The notes under the pieces: model-generated
The model's database searches: none
Told to the model about the DNA's origin: nothing
What the model saw: the letters and a program-made list of their open reading frames with translations, nothing else
Position numbers and translations under genes: made by a program
Assembly: GCA_034933685.1 (NCBI GenBank)
Contig: JAYFNB010000013.1
Location: forward strand, 62,001 to 126,000
Origin: UBA8514 sp034933685
GTDB lineage: Bacteria; Bacillota; Clostridia; Lachnospirales; Anaerotignaceae
Length of the DNA stretch: 64,000 bases
Direction of reading: 5' to 3'
In this document: positions 1-9,033 of the stretch, piece after piece
Numbering within the stretch: position 1 is the stretch's first letter
Layout: every line of letters starts with the position of its first letter

Positions 1-816
1 GGTGTTTACCGTGCGGAATATCCTTATTTATACCGTAGACCTACAGGAATGACCGAAAATGAAGCCGTAGATTTCTACATAGACAATTTAAAAATGGTAT
101 TTGAAAATGCATCTCCTGCTGAATATGTTGCGGCTATTGTATTAGAACCTTTACAGGGTGAAGGTGGTTTTATTCCTGCACCAATCGAATGGGTAAAAGC
201 AGTTCGCCAAATTTGTGATGAAAACGGAATACTTTTAGTTGCAGATGAAGTTCAATCTGGTTTTGGACGTACGGGTAAATTTTTTGCAACCCAGTATTGG
301 GCAGAAGCAGGGTGTGCACCGGATATTATTACTGCCGCAAAATCTATTGCAGGTGGTATTCCTTTAAGTGCAATTATTGCCAGCACAGAGGTTATGGACG
401 CAGTTCCAGTTGGTACACTAGGCGGTACTTACGGCGGAAATGCATTGGCATGTGCGGCAGGATTAAAGGTTTTAGAAATAATTGAAAGAGACCACCTTGT
501 GGAGCGTTCTGCGAAAATAGGGAAAAAATGTATGGAAGTTTTTAGCACATGGAAAGAGAAATACGAAGTAATTGGAGATGTACGTGGATTAGGTGCCATG
601 ATTGGCATTGAATTTGTAAAAGATAAGGCAACAAAAGAGCCTTATGGAGAAATTGTTAACAGGCTTATGGCAATTTGTGCCCAACATGGGTTAATTATAG
701 AGAATGCCGGCATGAGCGGAAATGTTATTCGTTTCCTTGCACCACTTGTAATAACGGATGAACAGTTAAATGCCGGTTTTGAAATATTAGAAAATGCCAT
801 AAGAGAGTGTATTTAA
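1..816 (+). CDS. gabT: 4-aminobutyrate-type class III aminotransferase (5' end outside window)
   Basis: The reading frame is open from base 1, so this is the C-terminal ~271 residues of a longer gene (family length about 430). PLP-dependent class III aminotransferase, probably moving the amino group of GABA to 2-oxoglutarate and giving succinate semialdehyde. Visible landmarks are LLVADEVQSGFGRTGK (cofactor Asp), the PLP lysine in ITAAKSIAGGIPL, and GGTYGGNALACAAG, all very close to GabT. The gene ends 20 bases before the start of an iron alcohol dehydrogenase that could reduce the semialdehyde, which supports a GABA role. Other omega-amino acid substrates cannot be excluded. The ATG at 49 is internal and not the start. 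Confidence 0.88.
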   Translation, partial: GVYRAEYPYLYRRPTGMTENEAVDFYIDNLKMVFENASPAEYVAAIVLEPLQGEGGFIPAPIEWVKAVRQICDENGILLVADEVQSGFGRTGKFFATQYWAEAGCAPDIITAAKSIAGGIPLSAIIASTEVMDAVPVGTLGGTYGGNALACAAGLKVLEIIERDHLVERSAKIGKKCMEVFSTWKEKYEVIGDVRGLGAMIGIEFVKDKATKEPYGEIVNRLMAICAQHGLIIENAGMSGNVIRFLAPLVITDEQLNAGFEILENAIRECI

Positions 817-836
817 TACGAAGGAGAAGATTTAAA

Positions 837-1988
837 ATGGCATGTAAATTTATATTACCAGGACAAACATTAATTGGAGCAAACGCTTTGGCAGAAAGTG
901 AAGGAATTGTAAAAACCCTTGGAGCAAAAGCATTTATTGTTACTGGCAAAATAGTAACAAAAACAGGAATGGTTAAAACATTAACAGAGTATCTTGATAG
1001 CTGGAACATTAAACATGAAGTATTTAATGATATAGTAGGCGAGCCTACCGACAAGATGATTGAAGCTGGTGTTAAAGCATATAAGGAAACAGGATGCGAC
1101 TTTCTTATCGGCATTGGCGGTGGAAGTCCATTGGACAGTGTGAAGGCGATTGCCGCTATGGCTGTACTTGAAGGCAAACTTTCAGATTATATGGGGCGTG
1201 AAATTGTAGGAGACTTACCACCTATGGTATTAATACCTACAACGGCAGGCACAGGCTCAGAGGCAACTAAATTTACAATTATTACAGATGAAGAAAAGCA
1301 GGTTAAAATGCTTTTAAAAGGAGATGTTCTGTTGCCGAAATTGGCAATAGTAGACCCAACCTTTACAAAAACATCACCAAAAGGCACAACTGCCGCAACT
1401 GGTATGGATGCCTTAACACATGCGGTTGAGTCTTATACTTCAAGAAAGGGAAACACTTTAACAGATATGTTTGCGCTTTCTGCTATTAAGCGTATTTTTA
1501 AGTATCTTCCGATAGCATATAACAATGGTGATGATGAAAAAGCAAGAGAAGAAATGTCTACAGCGGCATTTGAAGCTGGAGTTTGCATTAACAATGCTTC
1601 CGTAACCCTTGTTCATGGCATGAGCAGACCAATTGGTGCATTATTTCATGTTGCTCACGGAATTTCCAATGCAATGTTAATAAAAGAGTGTTTGGAATAT
1701 GTATTAGATGGCTGTTATGACAGATTTGCTGCCATTGCAAGAGAAATTGGAGCGGCAGATGAAAGCACCTCTGACGAAGATGCAGCAAAGGCATTTTTAC
1801 AAGAATTAGTTAAAATATGCAGAGTTTGCGAAATTCCAACATTGGCGGAGTATGGCATTAACAAAGAAGAATTTTTTGGATTGATGGACAAAATGGCTAC
1901 CGATGCTATGGCAAGCGGAAGCCCTTCAAACACAATTAAAGAAGTTACAAAGGAAGATTTAATTGAAATTTACAAAAAATTATGGTAA
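837..1988 (+). CDS. Iron-containing alcohol dehydrogenase, probably semialdehyde reductase
   Basis: Group III iron-dependent alcohol dehydrogenase, 383 residues. It has the nucleotide loop IGGGSPLDSVKA, the PTTAGTGSE motif and metal ligands in GMDALTHAVE (Asp and His), VHGMS and HVAHG. The start at 837 (MACKF) is chosen because AAGGAG lies 9 bases upstream; the longer frame from a GTG at 807 overlaps the aminotransferase and lacks a ribosome site. Placed directly behind a GabT-like enzyme, it plausibly reduces succinate semialdehyde to 4-hydroxybutyrate with NAD(P)H in GABA fermentation. That role is inferred from context; the protein is not close to the classical C. kluyveri 4-hydroxybutyrate dehydrogenase, so butanol- or lactaldehyde-type activity remains possible. 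Confidence 0.85.
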   Translation: MACKFILPGQTLIGANALAESEGIVKTLGAKAFIVTGKIVTKTGMVKTLTEYLDSWNIKHEVFNDIVGEPTDKMIEAGVKAYKETGCDFLIGIGGGSPLDSVKAIAAMAVLEGKLSDYMGREIVGDLPPMVLIPTTAGTGSEATKFTIITDEEKQVKMLLKGDVLLPKLAIVDPTFTKTSPKGTTAATGMDALTHAVESYTSRKGNTLTDMFALSAIKRIFKYLPIAYNNGDDEKAREEMSTAAFEAGVCINNASVTLVHGMSRPIGALFHVAHGISNAMLIKECLEYVLDGCYDRFAAIAREIGAADESTSDEDAAKAFLQELVKICRVCEIPTLAEYGINKEEFFGLMDKMATDAMASGSPSNTIKEVTKEDLIEIYKKLW

Positions 1989-2041
1989 AAAAATATTTAT
2001 AAATTCAGCAACTGAATGATTTTATAGAAATACAGATTACT

Positions 2042-2095
2042 CATTTAGTTACGCAGTATTTAATACTGTATAACTAAATGGGTATTTTTTATTTT
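2042..2095 (+). terminator. Rho-independent terminator after the dehydrogenase
   Basis: A long inverted repeat (CATTTAGTTA at 2042 pairing with TAACTAAATG ending 2080, with a further CAGTAT/ATACTG inner stem) is followed by a T-rich tract. It closes the aminotransferase-dehydrogenase operon. Confidence 0.85.
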
Positions 2096-2140
2096 AAAGA
2101 GATATAAGATTTTATAAAATGGTGCTATTTGAATGTAAAT

Positions 2141-2211
2141 GCAAATCATTTGCAAATAGCCTTGACTGTGATATTAATCTATGCTAACATTGTGATTTGT
2201 AAATGATTTGT
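2141..2211 (+). promoter_or_regulatory. Promoter flanked by two operator copies for the metal importer
   Basis: A -35 TTGACT (2162-2167) and -10 TAACAT (2185-2190) are 17 bases apart. A perfect 13-base palindrome GCAAATCATTTGC (2141-2153) sits just upstream, and GTAAATGATTTGT (2199-2211), which matches it 11 of 13 in reverse complement, lies just downstream of the start region. The layout is that of a metal-sensing repressor (Zur/Fur or MntR type) binding on both sides of the promoter. The repressor itself is not in the window. Confidence 0.6.
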
Positions 2212-2241
2212 ATTTTTAATAATATATGGAGGTAATATAAA

Positions 2242-3249
2242 ATGATTAAAGCTAGGAAAATATTAGTAATGATTTTTGCACTTTGTTTTTGTTTAGTTTT
2301 GTTTGCAGGTTGCCAGAAGGCTGGTAGTAATGCCCCTGCTAGCAATGCCCAAGAAGATAATCTAAGTATTGTGTGTACAATTTTCCCTGAATATGATTGG
2401 GTAAAAGAGATTGTTGGAAATAATGGCAATGCAGAAATTACGTTACTGTTAGATAATGGTGTGGATTTACATAGCTATCAGCCAACAGCGGAAGATATAA
2501 TTAAAATTGCTGATTGCGATATGTTTATCTACGTAGGAGGGGAATCTGATGGTTGGGTTGAGGATTGTTTAAAGGAAGCTACCAATAAAGATATGGTAGT
2601 AATTAATCTGCTTGATGTTCTTGGCGATAGCATTAAAGAAGAAGAAGTGGTAGAGGGAATGCAGCCCGAGGAGGAAGAGGAAACAGAAGAGGGCGAAGAA
2701 GAAGTGGAGTATGATGAGCATGTTTGGCTTTCTCTTAAAAATGCATCAATTTTATGCCAGTCTATTAGTGACAGTCTTTGCAAATTAGATGAAAAAAATG
2801 CCGAAAGCTATAAGACTAATACAGAAAAATATTTACAGCAGTTAAGTGAAATTGATGGCCAATTCCAGCAAGCAGTGGATAGTGCAGAGTATAAAACGGT
2901 TTTGTTTGGAGATAGATTTCCGTTTAGATATTTTGTAGACGATTATAATTTAGAATACTATGCAGCATTTGTAGGTTGTTCAGCAGAAACCGAAGCAAGT
3001 TTTGAAACTGTTGTTTTTTTGGCTGGGAAAATGGACCAATTAAAACTACCAGCTATATGTGTAATTGAAAACTCTGACCACAAAATTGCAGAAACTATTT
3101 TGGAAAATACAACAGCTAAAGACCAAAAAATACTTGTTATGAATTCGATGCAGTCTGTTACAGGCGATGATGTTGAAAAGGGAACAACTTATCTTTCTAT
3201 TATGAAGGAAAATCTTGAAGTATTAAAAAGTGCTTTAAACAGAAAATAG
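2242..3249 (+). CDS. Metal ABC transporter substrate-binding lipoprotein (ZnuA/AdcA type)
   Basis: Extracellular metal-binding lipoprotein of the cluster A-I family, 335 residues. A signal peptide ends in the lipobox LFAGC (Cys about 28). Metal ligand candidates are the His in VDLHSYQPT and the His in DEHVWLS; between them is a loop of almost continuous Glu (about residues 138-153), the type of acidic or His-rich loop that marks zinc-binding members. The later segment FGDRFPFRYF and CSAETEAS are typical of clostridial members. GGAGG precedes the ATG. First gene of a four-gene operon with ATPase, permease and a second lipoprotein. Zinc is the likely substrate, manganese the alternative. Confidence 0.88.
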   Translation: MIKARKILVMIFALCFCLVLFAGCQKAGSNAPASNAQEDNLSIVCTIFPEYDWVKEIVGNNGNAEITLLLDNGVDLHSYQPTAEDIIKIADCDMFIYVGGESDGWVEDCLKEATNKDMVVINLLDVLGDSIKEEEVVEGMQPEEEEETEEGEEEVEYDEHVWLSLKNASILCQSISDSLCKLDEKNAESYKTNTEKYLQQLSEIDGQFQQAVDSAEYKTVLFGDRFPFRYFVDDYNLEYYAAFVGCSAETEASFETVVFLAGKMDQLKLPAICVIENSDHKIAETILENTTAKDQKILVMNSMQSVTGDDVEKGTTYLSIMKENLEVLKSALNRK

Positions 3250-3261
3250 GAGGAAAAGAAA

Positions 3262-3978
3262 ATGGCTTTATTTACTTGTCAAAATGTTACTGTTGGGTAT
3301 GAAGGCAAAGCAGTTGCAAAGAATTTAAACTTTACCATTAATAGCGGAGATTATCTATGCATTGTAGGAGAAAATGGAACAGGAAAAAGTACATTGCTGA
3401 AGACCTTGTGCAAACTTAAAAACCCAATAGACGGTAGTATTTTGGCAGGGGAAACTCTTAAGGCAAGTGATTTGGGTTACCTGCCACAGCAGACAGAACT
3501 ACAAAAGGATTTTCCGGCAACGGTTAAAGAAATTGTGCAGTCAGGCTGTTTAAATAAAATGGGATTTCGTCCGATATATAACTCGGCTGAAAAAAAGAAG
3601 GCAAAAGACGCAATGAAAAAATTGGGCATTGATGTTTTGGCTAAGAAATGCTACAGGGAATTATCTGGTGGACAACAGCAAAGAGTTTTACTTGCAAGAG
3701 CAATTTGTGCTGCCCAAAAAATATTGTTTCTAGATGAACCAGTTACCGGTCTTGACCCTAAAGTGACCGAAGAACTATATAATTTGATTGAAAATCTTAA
3801 CAGCAATGGGCTTACTGTTGTTATGGTGTCACACGATATAGAGGCGGCAGTTAAATACGCTTCTCATATTCTTCATATTTCCCAAAATCAATATTTTTAC
3901 GGAAAAACACAGGAATATTTAAACAGTAAAGCCTACAAGCTTTTTAATAATGAGAAAGGAACAAATTGCTATGAATAA
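3262..3978 (+). CDS. Metal ABC transporter ATP-binding protein (ZnuC type)
   Basis: Cytoplasmic ATPase of 238 residues that powers the importer. Walker A GENGTGKST (about residues 37-45), Q-loop LPQQTE, signature LSGGQQQR, Walker B ILFLDEP and the switch His in VSHD are all present and in order. It begins 12 bases after the binding-protein gene with an AGGAGG ribosome site and overlaps the permease gene by 8 bases, so the subunits are translationally coupled. Confidence 0.92.
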   Translation: MALFTCQNVTVGYEGKAVAKNLNFTINSGDYLCIVGENGTGKSTLLKTLCKLKNPIDGSILAGETLKASDLGYLPQQTELQKDFPATVKEIVQSGCLNKMGFRPIYNSAEKKKAKDAMKKLGIDVLAKKCYRELSGGQQQRVLLARAICAAQKILFLDEPVTGLDPKVTEELYNLIENLNSNGLTVVMVSHDIEAAVKYASHILHISQNQYFYGKTQEYLNSKAYKLFNNEKGTNCYE

Positions 3979-4819
3979 TGTTATAGATACACTTGCGCTT
4001 TACATGGAATATCCCTTTGTAAGATATGCAATAGTGGTAGGTATATTAGTTGCACTTTGTTCTTCTCTTTTAGGAGTTACATTGGTATTAAAAAGGATGT
4101 CTTTTATTGGCGATGGATTATCGCATGTAGCATTTGGAGCAATGGCATTAGGGACAGTTTTAAACCTCACAGATAACATGCTGATTATTTTACCTGTAAC
4201 TACCATTGCTGCAGTTATACTATTAAAATCAAGCCAAAATGCAAAAATTAAGGGTGATGCAGCAATTGCAATGCTTTCCGTTGGTGCATTAGCTTTGGGA
4301 TATTTAATTTTGAATGTTTTTTCTAAGTCTGCTAATGTATCTGGAGATGTTTGCAGTACATTATTTGGTTCTACATCAATACTTACCTTGGTAGCCTTTG
4401 AAGTAAAACTATGTATTGCTATATCCATTATTGTGATTGCTGTTTTTATTTTTTTCTATCATAAAATTTTTGCGGTAACGTTTGATGAAGATTTTGTAAA
4501 GGCAGTAGGTGTGCCAGCTAATTTTTATAACACTCTTATAGCAGTGATTATGGCACTTATAATTGTGTTAGCAATGAATTTAGTTGGGTCACTTTTGATT
4601 TCTGCCTTAATTATATTTCCTTCGCTATCTGCCATGCGTATATTTAAAAGTTTTAAAGGCGTGGTAATTTGTTCTGCTGCAATTTCAGTTTTTTGTGCCA
4701 TAACTGGAATATTAATTTCAATATTGGCATCAACTCCAGTGGGTTCTACAATTGTTGCGGCTGACATTCTAATGTTTCTAATGTTTTGTATTATTGGCAG
4801 GGTAAAGGAAGGAGTTTAA
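3971..4819 (+). CDS. Metal ABC transporter permease (ZnuB type)
   Basis: Integral membrane permease of the ABC-3 family, 282 residues with about eight hydrophobic segments. The conserved stretch MSFIGDGLSHVAFGA near residue 45 is the family hallmark, and MNLVGSLLISALIIFPSLSA near residue 200 is the second conserved block. The start at 3971 (MNNVID) uses GAAAGGA upstream; the frame opens 21 bases earlier without a good ribosome site. It overlaps the ATPase gene and its end carries the ribosome site of the next gene. Confidence 0.9.
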   Translation: MNNVIDTLALYMEYPFVRYAIVVGILVALCSSLLGVTLVLKRMSFIGDGLSHVAFGAMALGTVLNLTDNMLIILPVTTIAAVILLKSSQNAKIKGDAAIAMLSVGALALGYLILNVFSKSANVSGDVCSTLFGSTSILTLVAFEVKLCIAISIIVIAVFIFFYHKIFAVTFDEDFVKAVGVPANFYNTLIAVIMALIIVLAMNLVGSLLISALIIFPSLSAMRIFKSFKGVVICSAAISVFCAITGILISILASTPVGSTIVAADILMFLMFCIIGRVKEGV

Positions 4820-4820
4820 G

Positions 4821-5375
4821 TTGAAAAGAAGAACGATAATATGCATAGCGATTTTTAGTGTAGTGGCTTTAATAAGCTCTGGGTGTGGTGAAAAAAACAG
4901 CAATGAATCTAACAAAGAGGGAAATGCTATAGAAGCTGAAATTAACCAAGGTGAAGAAAAGTCAGAAAACATCAAAGCAGAAAAAGAGGCTGATTTGTCA
5001 ACAAATAATGAAGATAATTCAACGGATGTTGATTTGACCATATTAAGCAGTACCATGGTATATGCAGAGGTTTACAATATGATGTTAAATCCTGATGAAT
5101 ACGTTGGCAAAACAATAAAAATAAAAGGTCCATATTATGCTGAATATTGGGATGACACCCAAAAGTACTATCATTACGTAATAATTAGCGATGCTACGGC
5201 GTGTTGTCAAAGCGGAATTGAATTTATATGGGATGATAATTCCCATGTTTATCCTGACGAATACCCAGAAAATGAGACAGAAATAGAAATAAGAGGAGTA
5301 TTTAGTTCTTATGAAGAATTAGGGCAGAAATATTATTATTTAAACGTAGAAGACATTAATGAATGTAATGAATAA
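4821..5375 (+). CDS. Operon-linked lipoprotein of unknown function
   Basis: 184-residue lipoprotein beginning with TTG one base after the permease stop; GGAAGGAG lies 8 bases upstream. A short signal peptide ends at the lipobox LISSGC. A Glu/Asn/Lys-rich linker (about residues 25-72) is followed by a compact domain with CC (TACCQSG) and a strongly acidic, aromatic-rich C-terminal part. Its fixed place as the last gene of a metal-importer operon suggests a role at the cell surface in handling the same metal, for example as accessory binding protein. No named family is recognised with certainty. Confidence 0.75.
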   Translation: MKRRTIICIAIFSVVALISSGCGEKNSNESNKEGNAIEAEINQGEEKSENIKAEKEADLSTNNEDNSTDVDLTILSSTMVYAEVYNMMLNPDEYVGKTIKIKGPYYAEYWDDTQKYYHYVIISDATACCQSGIEFIWDDNSHVYPDEYPENETEIEIRGVFSSYEELGQKYYYLNVEDINECNE

Positions 5376-5474
5376 ATGCCATAGTATTGTTCTAAGTTAT
5401 ATGTTAAAATTTAAAATGTAATGTAAAGTTATTATATGTTTATAATATATAACACAATTAGAACGGGTGATTTT

Positions 5475-6635
5475 ATGGCATTGGCAGTAAGTAAGCTTTA
5501 CAGTAACAGTGGAGCTCTTTACCAGATGAAACTTTTAGCAGGAAATAAGGGGTTAAATAACTTAGTTGAATGGGTGCATATTGTTGAAGATGAGCAAGTT
5601 TCGTCCTTTTTGCATGGCCATGAACTGATTTTTATTGCTGGATACATGTGCAGGGATAATGAATGGCTAATTCATTTTGCTAAAAATATTTACGAAGCCG
5701 AGGCAAGTGCTTTTGTTATAAATATTGGCCCATACATAAAAACCATTCCCCAAGAAGTTATTGATTTTTGTAATGAGGTAAATTTACCATTGTTCACTAT
5801 TCCGTGGAAGACAAGAATGGTTGATATGACAAGAGATTTTTGTGCCAGGATTATTCATAACCAAAATGTTGAAGCAAGCATTTCTACTACCATTAAAGAT
5901 ATTATTTTTAAGATTGGAGATTTGGATACGCAGATACAACAAATGGAGCGTTATGGATTTACACGGGAAAGTTATTTCTGTTTTGTAAATATTTCTTTGA
6001 ACAATATACATGGTGACCATGAAAGCGTAAACATGGAAAAACTAAAATTATATGTAGAACAAATTGCAAGAGCGAGACAGCAATTATTTATTTCATTTAC
6101 TTATCAACATAATTTGGTAGTTGTTTTATCTGAAAATGAGATGGGTAATGTTCGTAAATTTGTTGATAAGTTAATGGATATTGTTGGAAGTGAGAAATCT
6201 GCATTTGTAATATACATTGGTGTAAGTTCTATTATGCAAGGCTTTAATAATCAGGACACTAACTTTGATAGAGCCATTGATGCAAATGAAATGGCAAAGA
6301 AGAAAAATGCTCGTGTGAATTACTATGATGATTTGGATATTTACAAAGTACTTATGGCTGTAAAAGATAAGAAAACACTGTACGAATTCTATTATGATGT
6401 ATTTGGAAAATTAGAGCAGTATGATATGGAAAATGATACGGATTTAATGGGCTTTTTGCAGTCTTATTTAGAAAATAATGGTAGTCCTCAGTTGGTTAGT
6501 GAACAGCAATTTATACATCGAAATACAGTAAATAACCAGATTAAGAAAATAGAAAAAATTACGGGATATAATCTCCTGAATTTGGATGAAAAAGTAAGAT
6601 GTAGTGTTGGATTCTTAATTAAAGACATACTTTGA
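5475..6635 (+). CDS. PucR-family transcriptional regulator
   Basis: 386-residue regulator with the N-terminal PucR sensory domain (about residues 10-125), a middle GGDEF-like region and a C-terminal PucR helix-turn-helix (about 325-386, with the QQFIHRNTVNNQIKKIE block). Such proteins activate purine, GABA or amino-acid catabolic genes in response to substrates. The ATG at 5475 is preferred over the one at 5436 because it has GGGTG 7 bases before it. It lies between two aminotransferase loci and reads toward the second, so it probably controls the aminotransferase at 6811 and perhaps the GabT operon. Confidence 0.83.
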   Translation: MALAVSKLYSNSGALYQMKLLAGNKGLNNLVEWVHIVEDEQVSSFLHGHELIFIAGYMCRDNEWLIHFAKNIYEAEASAFVINIGPYIKTIPQEVIDFCNEVNLPLFTIPWKTRMVDMTRDFCARIIHNQNVEASISTTIKDIIFKIGDLDTQIQQMERYGFTRESYFCFVNISLNNIHGDHESVNMEKLKLYVEQIARARQQLFISFTYQHNLVVVLSENEMGNVRKFVDKLMDIVGSEKSAFVIYIGVSSIMQGFNNQDTNFDRAIDANEMAKKKNARVNYYDDLDIYKVLMAVKDKKTLYEFYYDVFGKLEQYDMENDTDLMGFLQSYLENNGSPQLVSEQQFIHRNTVNNQIKKIEKITGYNLLNLDEKVRCSVGFLIKDIL

Positions 6636-6751
6636 GAAAGTTAACATAAAATGTTTATATTGTGCATGTGAACATGAAATTGTGTTCAACATGAGATTGA
6701 ATAATAAAAAGGTTATAATTATAATAATTAGTATGACAGTTAAACTGCAAT

Positions 6752-6777
6752 GGGTCTTGTTCAGTAGAACAGAGCCC
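6752..6777 (+). other. Leader hairpin upstream of the aminotransferase
   Basis: GGGTCTTGTTC and GAACAGAGCCC form a stem of about 11 pairs (two wobbles, one mismatch) around a 4-base loop, 34 bases before the GTG start. No U-tract follows directly, so it is not a clear terminator; it could be a regulator site or an mRNA-stabilising element. Confidence 0.35.
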
Positions 6778-6810
6778 TGATTTCTTTGATAAAGACAAGG
6801 GGATGATTTT

Positions 6811-8139
6811 GTGACAGGTGAAGAAATTAAAAGCACTTCAAAGCAATACAATTTACAATCATGGAGCAAACAAAAAGGCATTAATCCAATTCCAGTTGAA
6901 AAAGCAGATGGAATTTATTTTTGGGACTATGATGGCAACCGATATACGGACATGTCATCACAGTTGGTTAACCTGAATGTTGGATTTGGAAATAAGGCAA
7001 TTAATGAAGCCATAAAGGAACAAGTAGATAAGTTCTGTTTTATCGGTCCTTCTTATGGTTCAGAATCCAGAGCAACACTAGCTAAAATGATAATTGACCT
7101 TATGCCAGACAATATGGGAAAGGTGTTTTTCACAAACGCTGGTGCAGAATCCAATGAAAATGCTATTAAAATTGCTCGTCTGTTTACAGGAAAGTATAAG
7201 GTTTTCAGCAGATACCGCAGCTACCATGGTTCTTCTTTTGGTGCAGGTAATTTAACTGGTGAGCCAAGACGTTATACATTAGAGCCAGGCATTCCGGGGT
7301 TTGTAAAGTTTTTTGACCCTTATATTTACAGGGAAGCAGTTGAATTTGAATCTGAAGAAGCTGCTACAAAATACTATTTAACAAAGCTTAGAGAACAAAT
7401 TGCTTATGAAGGATACGATACAATTGCGGCAATTGTATTAGAAACTGTAACAGGTTCTAACGGTATTATTATTCCACCAAAAGGTTATTTGCCAGGAGTT
7501 AGAGAAATTTGTGACGAGTTCGGCATTATGATGATCTGCGACGAAGTTATGGCTGGATGGGGAAGAACTGGCAAAATGTTCGGATTCCAAAATTTTGATG
7601 TGGAACCAGACATTGTAACCTTTGCGAAGGGTGTAACTTGTGGATATGTTCCACTTGGCGGCGTGGTTGTAAGCAAAAAAATTGCAGAGCATTTTGATGA
7701 TAACCTGCTATCCTGTGGCTTAACATACAGTGGTCATCCATTGGCGTGTGCTGCAGGTGTTGCATGTGTTAACTTTTATCAAGAAGCAAATATACTTGAA
7801 AATGTAAATAAAGTTGGTAAAGTTTTAGGCGAAAAGCTAGAAAAAATGAAGCTTGCACATCCATGCGTTGGAGATGTAAGATACATAGGCTTATTCTCTG
7901 CTGTGGAACTTGTTAAAGACAAAGCAACAAAAGAGCCTTTAGTTCCTTATGGAAAAGACCCAGAGGGAATTATGGGTAAGGTTATCGGAAAGTTAAAAGA
8001 AAAGCGATTTATGACTTATTCTCATGAAAATATGGTATTTATTTGCCCTCCGCTTATTATTACAGAGGAGCAGTTGACTGAAGAGCTTATAAAGCTTGAT
8101 GAGGTGCTTACTGCTATTGATAATGAGTTTTTAAGTTAA
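6811..8139 (+). CDS. Class III aminotransferase (omega-amino acid or beta-alanine/taurine:pyruvate type)
   Basis: 442-residue PLP-dependent aminotransferase. Landmarks are FFTNAGAESNENAIKIAR (phosphate-binding), RSYHGSSFGAG, ICDEVMAGWGRTG with the cofactor Asp, and the PLP lysine in FAKGVTCGYVPLGG. The pattern is closer to beta-alanine/taurine:pyruvate and adenosylmethionine-type enzymes than to GabT. It starts with GTG; AAGGGG is 8 bases upstream. Monocistronic, with its own terminator, directly downstream of the PucR regulator that probably controls it. Exact substrate cannot be read from the sequence. Confidence 0.83.
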   Translation: MTGEEIKSTSKQYNLQSWSKQKGINPIPVEKADGIYFWDYDGNRYTDMSSQLVNLNVGFGNKAINEAIKEQVDKFCFIGPSYGSESRATLAKMIIDLMPDNMGKVFFTNAGAESNENAIKIARLFTGKYKVFSRYRSYHGSSFGAGNLTGEPRRYTLEPGIPGFVKFFDPYIYREAVEFESEEAATKYYLTKLREQIAYEGYDTIAAIVLETVTGSNGIIIPPKGYLPGVREICDEFGIMMICDEVMAGWGRTGKMFGFQNFDVEPDIVTFAKGVTCGYVPLGGVVVSKKIAEHFDDNLLSCGLTYSGHPLACAAGVACVNFYQEANILENVNKVGKVLGEKLEKMKLAHPCVGDVRYIGLFSAVELVKDKATKEPLVPYGKDPEGIMGKVIGKLKEKRFMTYSHENMVFICPPLIITEEQLTEELIKLDEVLTAIDNEFLS

Positions 8140-8162
8140 GAAAAAACTAAATTAATGAGATC

Positions 8163-8215
8163 GCCTCTTTAATGTTGTAATTATTTTATAACATTAAAGA
8201 GGCATTTTTTATTTT
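8163..8215 (+). terminator. Rho-independent terminator
   Basis: GCCTCTTTAATGTT and AACATTAAAGAGGC form a perfect 14-bp stem followed by a T-run. It ends the aminotransferase transcript. Confidence 0.92.
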
Positions 8216-8403
8216 TTAATTAAAGTATTATTTTGAAATTAATACATGTAATAAATCAATATGTTCAAAAAAACTTAATATTTGGTTAACCATAGATTAA
8301 CTTGTGAATTCTATAATTTGGAAATATAAAAAGCGAAGGAGGACGGAGATTAACAGAAAACTATTACTTAAATACTTATTATATTAAGAGAGGAATGATT
8401 AAA

Positions 8404-9018
8404 ATGAAAAAGAAAATTATAACTATGTTGGTGGTAGCTATGTCTATGACTTCTGTAATGGGTGTAAGTGCAATGGCAAGTAGCGCAGTGACATCTACAA
8501 ATACAGAGGCAACAACTTCAAAAGGAGAAAGACCTGAAAGAAATGGAAAAATGGCAAAGGTAACTGCAGTTGATGGAAAGAAGATTACTGTTACAATGCA
8601 GGCGGAACATGAAAAGCCAGACATAACTGATTCAACTGAAAAAACAGCACCTCCTACAAAGCCGGATAAAGCAGATTCAACTGAAAAAACAGCACCTCCT
8701 ACAAAACCAGAAACAACTGATTCAACTAATATATGTGCGCAAGACGGTCAAAAAGGTGGCAGAGAAATGGCGTTTGATGGTGAAGAAGCTGTCATTACCA
8801 TTACAGCTGATGTTACAGTGAAAACCATGAAAAATGGTGAAATTGTTGACCTTAGCTACGAGGACATTAAAGTTGACGACGTTTTAATGATAGAATATGC
8901 CGAGGATGGGAAAACAATAACCTCTATTTCTATCCGCAGTGATGAAATGCCACAGGGGAATGGGAATTTTAAGGGTGAAAAACCAGAAAAGGAAACAACT
9001 GACACAGTAACAGAATAA
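8404..9018 (+). CDS. Secreted protein with Pro/Thr-rich tandem repeats
   Basis: 204-residue exported protein. Signal peptide of about 27 residues ends near VSAMASS. The start at 8404 is chosen because AGAGAGG then has normal spacing; the ATG at 8395 is too close to it. After a Ser/Thr-rich segment there is a short beta-type block (VTAVDGKKITVTMQ), two copies of a 15-residue DSTEKTAPPTKP-type repeat, and a C-terminal part (VITITADVTVKTM to ITSISIRSD) resembling DUF5666-like secreted domains. It has no anchor motif, so it is probably released or loosely wall-bound. Function unknown. Confidence 0.7.
   Translation: MKKKIITMLVVAMSMTSVMGVSAMASSAVTSTNTEATTSKGERPERNGKMAKVTAVDGKKITVTMQAEHEKPDITDSTEKTAPPTKPDKADSTEKTAPPTKPETTDSTNICAQDGQKGGREMAFDGEEAVITITADVTVKTMKNGEIVDLSYEDIKVDDVLMIEYAEDGKTITSISIRSDEMPQGNGNFKGEKPEKETTDTVTE
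8629..8727 (+). repeat. 45-bp in-frame tandem repeat
   Basis: Two full 45-base units (8629-8673 and 8674-8718) and a 9-base partial third unit inside the secreted-protein gene. The first 34 or so bases of each unit are nearly identical, so the copy number is likely to vary between strains by slippage. Confidence 0.9.
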
Positions 9019-9033
9019 AAATTTGTATTTAGA

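Noticed and set aside
49..816. ATG at 49 as the start of the first gene
   Set aside because: The frame is open to base 1 and residues before it fit the aminotransferase family, so the gene is truncated by the window edge.
725..1177. Minus-strand 150-codon frame over the aminotransferase/dehydrogenase junction
   Set aside because: Overlaps two well-supported genes, has no ribosome site and codes for a low-complexity shadow protein.
4000..4428. Minus-strand 142-codon frame
   Set aside because: Antisense shadow of the permease gene with no domain or start signal.
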